A stretch of DNA of 5,843 nt from Bacillota bacterium. Lineage in GTDB: Bacteria; Bacillota; Dethiobacteria; Dethiobacterales; Dethiobacteraceae. The notes under the pieces are model-generated. The model ran no database searches. It had not been told where the DNA came from and saw nothing but the letters and a program-made list of their open reading frames with translations. The position numbers were made by a program, and so were the translations under genes. Positions 1 to 5,843 of this stretch are shown piece after piece (the stretch's first letter is position 1; the number at the start of each line of letters is the position of its first letter). The stretch spans positions 1 to 5,843 of the forward strand of contig QLUI01000126.1 in NCBI GenBank assembly GCA_018725345.1, read 5' to 3'.

Positions 1-2358
1 AAAAGCATACAGATTCCCGCAGCTCTCTGTCTTATACCCACGCACTGTGTAATCCCCCTTGACCTTGCTGTATTCCACAAACGGCGGATTTCCGATAATC
101 ACATCAAACCCGCCATTCTTCATGATGCCGTAGAAGTCCACAAACCAGTGGAAGGGCTTGTGGGAGGTGAGCCACTGCTGGTAGGCAAGGCCAATGCCTT
201 TCGGGCCCTCGCCACGCGTCACCACACCGTATTCGCTGGCCAGATAGATATTGAGTTCATCCTCCAGCACTTGCAAACGCCGGCGCAGCTCTCGCTTGGC
301 ATCGGCGAAGTCGCCGGAGTCCATGCCGCTCTGGGTCTGCATTTGGCGAAACTGCCGGAATGCCCTGTCAGCAATCTCTGCGCTTTCATCTATGCGCTGC
401 ATCGTCTCCATATCTTCCGTGGAGAGCATTCGTATCTGGGCGTTTTGCCCCATGGTCATGGCGCGCTGGATTTCCTGGCGCGTGGTGAACCCCACGAGGG
501 TGTTCCCGGCGCAGATGTTGAAGTCGATATCCGGCAGCGGCTCAATTTCGCCCACATTCTCCACCTGGGCCACCAGCTTGAGAAAGAGGCGCAGCTTGCA
601 AATCTCCACCGCTTCCTCCATGATATCTACTCCATAAAGGTTGTTGAGGATGATGGATTTGAGGATGAAGTAGCGCAGGTTGGGGTGTCTTTCGACCTCA
701 GCCAGCGCCTGGCGGAAATCGCTGAACTTTTCGGGGCGGTGTTTCTCACCGGAACGCTCCAAATCGTCCAGAAAGACCTGCATACGATTAAGGCAGGCTT
801 CGTAGAGCGGCTCCAGCATGTTCAGGGCGGCAAAGAGGAAGGCACCGGAACCGCAGGTGGGATCGAGAATGGTGATCTTCGTGAGAGCGTGCCAGAAAGA
901 CCGTAACAGCTCGGGACCCTCAGTATTCTCAATCACGTCCTGGGCAAACTGGCGAATATCCAGGTTAAAGGTAATGAGATCATTGATCTGGCGGATTTCG
1001 CCTTCCACGAGTTTGGTCCATACCTCTTCGCAGCGTTTGCGCCGCGCCACCACCTCGCGCCAGATCTCTGTAGGCAGGGCATATTCCTCCGGCGCGGGTC
1101 TGTTCCACTCGGTTCGTTGGGAGACATCACCGAGACCGGCGGCAATTTCCGGCGGCAAAGACAACCCCACTCCCCGCTTGACTGCGGGATAGATGTAGCG
1201 GTCGGGATCAGCCTGGAGCAGTTGCCAGACGGATGATTCGCCCTCAAAGGCGATTCTGCACTTCTGCCGGGCGATATCGAAAAGCCACGGGATAACGGTA
1301 TTCTGGCTGATATATCCGGTAATATCCTCTTTGGTGTAGTAGGCCCCCATCTGCTTCTGGTTGATGTACTTTTCGAAGATGTAGCCAAGCACATCGGGGT
1401 TGATTTCGTCGTCTCGGCGCAGGGGGCGCTCATCCAGATGCCACTGATACTGCTCGAAGAAGGAGAAGAGCTTTTCAAAGGCAGTATCGGCGATGTGAAT
1501 GCCCTTGCCGTATAATTCTTCAAGCTGGTGGAGCTGGAATATGCCTCCATTCAAGAAGGGAACTTTGCCAAGAAGCTGGTTAAATGCGGGCGTGCGTTCA
1601 TCCTCTTTCTTGGCGAAGCCCTCGAAAAAGAGCGGGCAGAGAAAATCGGCGTAGAAGCGATCCTTGCCGCTGAGCCTGGTTTGCTCCAGTTTGTTGCGTA
1701 AATAGTCGCGATCGCCATCAAGGAAGCCTTTCTTCTGGATAAAGTAGATGAACATCAGCCGGTTGATCATCACCGAGGCATACCACCGCTGCAGCTCCTC
1801 ACCGGGGATGCCTTTGATGAATTTCAAGAAAGCGGCATGTTCGGTCTTGAAACGATCATAGAACCGCCTGGTAACCCGCTCCACATCGAAAGCGGCACGG
1901 GTACGCCCGGTGACATCTACGATAGTCAGGTTCTCCTCTTCTTCCAGGGTGAAAGCGATCGCGGCGAGCTTTTGAATTAGCGCATCGCCGGGCTGACCTC
2001 GATAATACGCATGCTCGCGGCAGACCGCCGGCTTGCCAAGTTCGCGCTTAACCCACTGCCACCTTTGCTTGCCCTTATCGGCATCGGTGTAAATGATAAG
2101 ATGCTCGTGGACCGATTTGGCAATTTGATGCTCGATCTTGCGCCGTACGGCGTAGTCGGGGATGTGGCCGTCCGGCCAATTACAAACAAAGGCAATCATG
2201 CCCCGCTTTTGGGCGATCGCCTTCAGGGCAAAAGTATGGTCGTCAAGCGAAACTTCGAGGGTTTGAGTATGCCGGTCCCAGCCCAGTTCGTTGATGAACA
2301 AGGGCTCGAAGTCAAATGCGCTGAGACATTGCCGCGTGCGTGTAACGTCGATGGGCAT
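1..2358 (-). CDS. Eco57I-like N6-adenine DNA methyltransferase (3' end cut by window)
   Basis: Predicted S-adenosylmethionine-dependent adenine methylase, probably the modification and specificity protein of a restriction-like system. The frame is open for 786 codons from ATG 2358 to the left edge without a stop, so the C-terminus, including any target-recognition domain, is missing. Visible parts: an N-terminal domain (about 1-155) with LFINELGWD (20-28) and EHLIIYTD (85-92), which resembles the front domain of type IIG-like enzymes but shows no clear PD-(D/E)xK triad; a helical part (about 160-330); QMGAYYTKEDI (336-346), like motif X; the SAM-binding motif DPTCGSGAF (499-507); LYGVDIMEEAV (574-584), with the acidic motif II residue D578; GNTLVGF (618-624); and catalytic motif IV NPPF (757-760) followed by VEY. 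NPPF points to N6-adenine rather than N4-cytosine. Large helical insertions separate motif X from I and motif II from IV. It starts 25 bases after the helicase stop, so the two are probably cotranscribed. An in-frame GTG at 2376 is a less likely start. Confidence 0.94.
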   Translation of the reverse strand, partial: MPIDVTRTRQCLSAFDFEPLFINELGWDRHTQTLEVSLDDHTFALKAIAQKRGMIAFVCNWPDGHIPDYAVRRKIEHQIAKSVHEHLIIYTDADKGKQRWQWVKRELGKPAVCREHAYYRGQPGDALIQKLAAIAFTLEEEENLTIVDVTGRTRAAFDVERVTRRFYDRFKTEHAAFLKFIKGIPGEELQRWYASVMINRLMFIYFIQKKGFLDGDRDYLRNKLEQTRLSGKDRFYADFLCPLFFEGFAKKEDERTPAFNQLLGKVPFLNGGIFQLHQLEELYGKGIHIADTAFEKLFSFFEQYQWHLDERPLRRDDEINPDVLGYIFEKYINQKQMGAYYTKEDITGYISQNTVIPWLFDIARQKCRIAFEGESSVWQLLQADPDRYIYPAVKRGVGLSLPPEIAAGLGDVSQRTEWNRPAPEEYALPTEIWREVVARRKRCEEVWTKLVEGEIRQINDLITFNLDIRQFAQDVIENTEGPELLRSFWHALTKITILDPTCGSGAFLFAALNMLEPLYEACLNRMQVFLDDLERSGEKHRPEKFSDFRQALAEVERHPNLRYFILKSIILNNLYGVDIMEEAVEICKLRLFLKLVAQVENVGEIEPLPDIDFNICAGNTLVGFTTRQEIQRAMTMGQNAQIRMLSTEDMETMQRIDESAEIADRAFRQFRQMQTQSGMDSGDFADAKRELRRRLQVLEDELNIYLASEYGVVTRGEGPKGIGLAYQQWLTSHKPFHWFVDFYGIMKNGGFDVIIGNPPFVEYSKVKGDYTVRGYKTESCGNLYAF

Positions 2359-2367
2359 TGGTGGATA

Positions 2368-2374
2368 CCCCCCC
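2368..2374 (-). promoter_or_regulatory. G7 Shine-Dalgarno-like run for the methyltransferase gene
   Basis: Seven Gs in a row end nine bases before ATG 2358, inside the 25-base gap after the helicase TAA (2386-2384). This is the only ribosome-binding-like element in the gap and supports ATG 2358. GTGG (2376-2373) could pair with CCAC (2364-2361) next to the start codon, a four-pair hairpin that would partly mask the run. The short gap makes translational coupling to the helicase gene plausible. Confidence 0.55.
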
Positions 2375-2383
2375 ACTCTGATT

Positions 2384-5300
2384 TTACACCTTTTGGACAG
2401 CGGATTTCAGTCCCATTGAGCAAATAATCCTGGGCTCCTGAGTTCGCTCTTCTTCACGGACAATGCAAAGGCGATCCTCCTCTCGCAGGGCAACGACGAG
2501 TTCCGCAAGGACATCGTCGGAAATGCCACTCCTCAATTGGCGATTCAGGGTATCAATGGCTGACTGACGCAGGGGATACCGATAGATGTCCTCGATAGCC
2601 CGGTGCAGCGGCTGGGAGTCGAACAGTTGGCCCTTGACCCCTTCGGCATATCGCTTAAGCCGCTCGTAAGTGCGAAATCTTGCTCCCGATCTCCGGCCCA
2701 ATCCACCGCCGAGGGACCTCTCCTCCTTGACGATGATTTCGATCCCCTTTTGCACCAGTTCGTGATGCTGCTCATCACGCGGCATCGGAGGCGTATCGGG
2801 TGAGCACTCGGCCGCTTTGAGAATGACGAATTGCGATTCGGTGATGCTGTTGCCCCTCCTGTCTATCCATGCCAGAACATCGTTGTCCTCGGCGGTCCGC
2901 AGATAAACCAGCACGCCGGCGGGCTCGTCTGCGGTGGCTTGATGCGCACGCGCCGAGTAAACAACAGGCGGTAATTCGGAGACTGTTTTCTGCAGGGCAG
3001 GATCGAGGGCAACCGCGTTCTTCCAGATTTGATAGGCGTAAGACGCTAAATCCACCTCCGTGTCAGCATCGCCGTCAAGGATACCTGCTCTTTCGTGGTA
3101 AAGGTCGAGCACGGTCTGGTCATTACGATCATCTTCAAAGAAGGCTTCATCTGTGCCGACGACCTCCGCATTCTCGTGCAGGCGTTGGCGCACCCGCGCC
3201 CGCAGGTTGATGATGCGTTCTACCCCTTCGGCAGGCAGGAACGAGTAGCACAATATTTCCTCCGCCTGCTGGCCGATGCGGTCGACACGCCCAACGCGTT
3301 GAATGAGACGAATGATGGCCCACGGCAGGTCGTAGTTCACAACGACAAAGCAGTCTTGCAGATTCTGCCCTTCGCTGAGGACATCGGTGGTGACAATCAC
3401 CCGGAGTTCATCTCCGAGACTGACCCGGTCGCGTTTTTGGTTGCTTACCGGGCTGAAGCGCCAGGCGATGGAGGTGGGGTCAGGTGAGTCTCCGGTCACT
3501 CCGGCGAGTCTCGAGACACCCCGTAACCTCAATTGTGCTTCCAGATAACGGACGGTATCGGCGAACTGGGTGAAGATAATTACCTTGTCGTGCGGATGAT
3601 CGGTGGTCAGCAATTCGAGTAACGTATCGAGCTTGGTATCCCTGTCTGCATCCCAGTCAGCGCACTTGTGGAGTATGCTCAAGAGGGACCTGGCATCATT
3701 GTGCAAATCTTGCGCCAACTCAGAGGTAAACAGCGAGGGGTGTAGCCATTTGAAGCGTGGTCTGTATTGAGTTGAGTATCTGGAATAGATCAAGGCAGCC
3801 TGCCTCTCGAAGTCTTCCTCCGTGCGCAACGCATACTGCGCGATGGGGCCGTTCTGGTCATCATCGTCATCGAATATACTTGCCGTTATAGAGACTGCAT
3901 CGGCATCCTCGTCGTAAATGCGAGCATCGAGAATGCCGGCATCCAGTGTGCCGATGGGAAGCTCCTGTCCCAGTTGGATAGCGTGCAAGAAAACATAATT
4001 GCGCAGAATATGGCGTTCGATGGATTGGATAAATACTTGCCCGCTGCTTTCCAGCCGCTTGAACAGATTGGTACGGCAGAAGCCCATTAACCGCTTGCCG
4101 GCGCGAGAGAGGTCATCCAGTTGCTTGTTTTCGGCTTCCGTTGGTGGCCTCCGTGGCGAGGAGTTCCGGTAGTTACCCAGGCCATAGCGGGGAAGATTGA
4201 GGCTGTTTATAGTGTCAACGATGTGCGGTGCATAGAGATTGGCATATTGGTCCGTGGGATCGGCATCATCGATGGTGAATCCTGCCCGCCTCGGAACCCT
4301 CGTAGGGAAATAAGAGCGTGTGCCATCCTCGAAGGTAAGGAACTTGCGCCCGCTGTCGGGATCGGTCTGGGCGTAGTTATCCTGGATGAAACTGCGGGTG
4401 CGGCGCACCAGATAAAGCCTCATGAGCTCGCGCCAGTCATCAGCGTAGTCACTACACTCAAAGGCAGCGAGCGAATGCGGAAGACACTGATGGTGGCGGA
4501 TAAACTCCACCTCTCCCAGCTCACGGATCAATCGATCGGGGCGAATCCCCAGGTTTGTGTCGTGAGGAACAAAGAGACGAAGCTGATTGGAGAGATCGAG
4601 ATAGGTCTTGTTGTAAGGAGTCGCGGAAAGCAAGATGCACTTGCTTTCGTTCTCCCGGACATATTCCTGAATGGCACGATAGCGTTTGCCGTTGCGGTTA
4701 CGGAGATTATGGCTTTCATCAATAATCAACAGGCGGAAGCGGCGCAATCCGGGCAGTGCATTTATAACCTGACTGATAGAAAGCACCCTGGCGCGTAAGC
4801 GATACTGGTCACGATAATCTTCCCACATATTTACCAGATTCTTAGGACAGATAATCAACGTTTCCAGTCCGTAGTCATCTTCGAAGATGCGCGCTACAGC
4901 AGTTGCCATTAGCGTCTTGCCCAAGCCTACCACATCACCGATGAGGATGCCGCCGCGCTTATTCAAATGGTGAGCGGCGATCTTTACTGCCGCCTCCTGG
5001 AATTCGAAGAGTTTTTGCCCGAAATCTCGCGGGATGCGGAACTCCGAGAGCCCAGCGCGCGCTTCCTGGGACAGATGATATGCCATCTTCAGATAGATAT
5101 GATAGGGTGGTACAAGCGCCTCGCGCGCCCAGCTTTCATCAATAATACGCGCCAGTTCATCCGAGATATCTACACACCAGCGGTCATTCCAGCGATCTTC
5201 GAACCACCTGGCTAGTTTGTGACAGGCATCGTGGTCAAGCACATCGATGTTCAATTCACCCTGCTGTGCGAGACCGGCGAAGGTCAAATTGCTGCTGCCG

Positions 5301-5773
5301 AGATAGCCGGTGGTTGGATTGGTGGGGTCAGGACGAAAGAGGAGATAGAGCTTTGCGTGCAACGGATGGGAGAGAAACAACTTGACAACGACTTTCTTAT
5401 CTGTGATTTGGGCGGATAATCGGCGCAAACCGGCCTCGTCATCGTTGGTGGGAACGCCAGTGGCCAATTGATCGCGAAATTCCTCGGCCAGTTTCTTTTT
5501 TAGACGTAGCGCGGTCTGGTTATCCATACCGCCTTGATTCTTAACCAGTGTTAAGGCTTCACGCAGTTCCTCCTGCGGCAGTGGCTGCATACCGATAAGC
5601 AAACGACAACAGTGCCCATCACCTCCGGCCCATTTTTCAATATAGGAATCGAGCTTTTTCCACCCGCGCAGGTTGAAGTAGCCCACGCAGAAATCGGCCC
5701 GATCCGCCACTTGAAGGGTTTCTTGCAATGCAGGGAGGAGCCTTTGCTCGATGTTATCGAAAATACGCGGCAT
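2384..5773 (-). CDS. PLD (HKD) nuclease domain fused to SNF2-family helicase
   Basis: Predicted ATP-dependent DNA translocase with its own nuclease domain. Numbering here is from an upstream in-frame TTG at 5788; subtract 5 for the ATG used. The N-terminal domain (about 6-200) is a single-copy PLD fold: H144-A-K146, then GSSN (164-167) and GEL with E178, matching the HxK...GSxN...E pattern of PLD nucleases, although the D normally five residues after the Lys is F151. Helicase lobe 1 (about 255-410) has Walker A DVVGLGKT (285-292), the DEAH-box variant DESH (357-360) and SAT (388-390). Lobe 2 (about 715-860) has KVIIFTQF (735-742), TTDVLSEGQNLQ (800-811) and QRVGRVDRIGQ (830-840). A long inter-lobe region contains an acidic run near 640. 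About 260 C-terminal residues are unassigned. ATG 5773 is preferred because MPRIFDN is the usual family start as I recall it and a G5 run lies eight bases upstream. It is first in the operon, ahead of a DNA methyltransferase, which fits restriction or defence. The domain calls are secure; the cellular role is inferred. Confidence 0.95.
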   Translation of the reverse strand: MPRIFDNIEQRLLPALQETLQVADRADFCVGYFNLRGWKKLDSYIEKWAGGDGHCCRLLIGMQPLPQEELREALTLVKNQGGMDNQTALRLKKKLAEEFRDQLATGVPTNDDEAGLRRLSAQITDKKVVVKLFLSHPLHAKLYLLFRPDPTNPTTGYLGSSNLTFAGLAQQGELNIDVLDHDACHKLARWFEDRWNDRWCVDISDELARIIDESWAREALVPPYHIYLKMAYHLSQEARAGLSEFRIPRDFGQKLFEFQEAAVKIAAHHLNKRGGILIGDVVGLGKTLMATAVARIFEDDYGLETLIICPKNLVNMWEDYRDQYRLRARVLSISQVINALPGLRRFRLLIIDESHNLRNRNGKRYRAIQEYVRENESKCILLSATPYNKTYLDLSNQLRLFVPHDTNLGIRPDRLIRELGEVEFIRHHQCLPHSLAAFECSDYADDWRELMRLYLVRRTRSFIQDNYAQTDPDSGRKFLTFEDGTRSYFPTRVPRRAGFTIDDADPTDQYANLYAPHIVDTINSLNLPRYGLGNYRNSSPRRPPTEAENKQLDDLSRAGKRLMGFCRTNLFKRLESSGQVFIQSIERHILRNYVFLHAIQLGQELPIGTLDAGILDARIYDEDADAVSITASIFDDDDDQNGPIAQYALRTEEDFERQAALIYSRYSTQYRPRFKWLHPSLFTSELAQDLHNDARSLLSILHKCADWDADRDTKLDTLLELLTTDHPHDKVIIFTQFADTVRYLEAQLRLRGVSRLAGVTGDSPDPTSIAWRFSPVSNQKRDRVSLGDELRVIVTTDVLSEGQNLQDCFVVVNYDLPWAIIRLIQRVGRVDRIGQQAEEILCYSFLPAEGVERIINLRARVRQRLHENAEVVGTDEAFFEDDRNDQTVLDLYHERAGILDGDADTEVDLASYAYQIWKNAVALDPALQKTVSELPPVVYSARAHQATADEPAGVLVYLRTAEDNDVLAWIDRRGNSITESQFVILKAAECSPDTPPMPRDEQHHELVQKGIEIIVKEERSLGGGLGRRSGARFRTYERLKRYAEGVKGQLFDSQPLHRAIEDIYRYPLRQSAIDTLNRQLRSGISDDVLAELVVALREEDRLCIVREEERTQEPRIICSMGLKSAVQKV

Positions 5774-5779
5774 TAGATT

Positions 5780-5800
5780 AACCCCCAAGAAGTGTGGGTT
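5780..5800 (-). promoter_or_regulatory. Possible leader hairpin covering the helicase ribosome-binding site
   Basis: In the transcript, AACCC (5800-5796) can pair with GGGTT (5784-5780) around an 11-base loop. The stem takes up three of the five Gs of the Shine-Dalgarno-like run and would sit almost at the 5' end of the mRNA. A five-pair stem is weak, so any effect on translation is speculative. Confidence 0.25.
5782..5786 (-). promoter_or_regulatory. G5 Shine-Dalgarno-like run for the helicase gene
   Basis: GGGGG ends eight bases before ATG 5773, the right place for a ribosome-binding site. It can pair with the CCUCC anti-Shine-Dalgarno through G-C and one G-U pair. This site decides the start codon in favour of ATG 5773 over TTG 5788, because the TTG overlaps the G run and has no such site upstream of it. 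Confidence 0.55.
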
Positions 5801-5808
5801 TGTTATCC

Positions 5809-5837
5809 ATTATAGCCGCGGCACTCGACTTACGCAA
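5809..5837 (-). promoter_or_regulatory. Sigma-70-type promoter of the helicase-methyltransferase operon
   Basis: In gene direction, TTGCGT (5837-5832; matches the first three bases of TTGACA) is followed after exactly 17 bases by a perfect TATAAT (5814-5809). Transcription should start near 5803-5801, which leaves a leader of about 30 bases before ATG 5773. A start at the TTG codon 5788 would leave only about 14 bases, with the G run inside the coding sequence, which is another reason to prefer the ATG. No second promoter was sought in detail inside the helicase gene. The transcription start has not been measured. Confidence 0.65.
5815..5822. promoter_or_regulatory. GCCGCGGC palindrome touching the -10 box
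   Basis: A perfect 8-base palindrome fills the spacer right next to the -10 hexamer. A protein bound here, or a base modification, would affect RNA polymerase. It could equally be chance, as the arms are only four bases and do not extend. Low confidence as an operator. Confidence 0.15.
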
Positions 5838-5843
5838 CATTAC

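Noticed and set aside
148..906. 252-codon open frame on the plus strand
   Set aside because: It lies antisense to the methyltransferase, whose frame here encodes DPTCGSGAF and NPPF. The plus-strand protein shows no recognisable motif and is best seen as a shadow.
933..1550. 205-codon minus-strand frame
   Set aside because: Same strand as the methyltransferase but a different frame; its protein is a low-complexity Ser/Arg/Pro-rich string, while the true frame reads through the whole region with family motifs.
2359..2376. In-frame GTG at 2376 as the methyltransferase start
   Set aside because: It has no good ribosome-binding site ahead of it and would translate the G run into Gly-Gly; ATG 2358 has the G run at a suitable distance.
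2011..2427. 138-codon plus-strand frame spanning the gap between the two genes
   Set aside because: Antisense to the start of the methyltransferase and the end of the helicase, with no family resemblance. An antitoxin-like or antisense gene was considered, but nothing supports it.
4121..4798. 225-codon plus-strand frame
   Set aside because: Antisense to helicase lobe 1, covering Walker B and the SAT motif; no motif of its own.
5774..5788. TTG at 5788 as the helicase start
   Set aside because: It overlaps the G5 run, would leave a leader of about 14 bases from the predicted transcription start, and adds five residues that precede the usual MPRIFDN start.
1..5788. DISARM or BREX assignment
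   Set aside because: DISARM shares the helicase, methylase and PLD ingredients, but its PLD is a separate protein, and DrmA and DrmB are not visible. No PglZ, BrxL or BrxC is visible for BREX. Genes beyond the left edge could change this.
1..5788. Type III restriction-modification (Res/Mod)
   Set aside because: The helicase has SNF2-type motifs and an N-terminal PLD domain rather than the Res layout, and the methylase has NPPF with motif I first, unlike Mod proteins with DPPY.

Overview
The window holds one convergent-free, minus-strand transcription unit of two large genes that fill almost all of it. Reading in gene direction (right to left): a short promoter region (about 5774-5843); a 1129-residue protein that joins a phospholipase D (HKD)-type nuclease domain to a SNF2-family helicase (5773-2384); a 25-base gap; then an Eco57I-like adenine DNA methyltransferase that starts at 2358 and is still open when it runs off the left edge, so only its first 786 residues are visible.

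The pairing looks like a restriction or phage-defence module. The methyltransferase would recognise and modify self DNA. The helicase would be the ATP-driven motor. The PLD domain is the clearest candidate nuclease, because the N-terminal domain of the methyltransferase shows no convincing catalytic triad. The parts resemble those of ATP-dependent restriction enzymes (type I, type ISP) and of DISARM (SNF2 helicase, adenine methylase, PLD protein), but here nuclease and helicase are one chain and no DISARM or BREX marker gene is visible. The role in defence is inferred; the domain calls are read from motifs in the sequence.

A good sigma-70-like promoter (TTGCGT, 17-base spacer, TATAAT) sits just ahead of the helicase gene, which suggests it is the first gene of the operon. 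Both genes start behind unusual all-G Shine-Dalgarno-like runs (G5 and G7), each of which could fold into a small hairpin. No tRNA, rRNA, CRISPR array, insertion sequence or terminator was seen, and there is no gene-free stretch over 300 bases.

The organism is a bacterium (bacterial promoter and ribosome-binding sites) of moderate GC content. Three copies of GCGATCGC, the cyanobacterial HIP1 octamer, lie in the methyltransferase gene, but this alone does not settle the phylum. Systems of this kind travel horizontally, so the genes are weak taxonomic markers.
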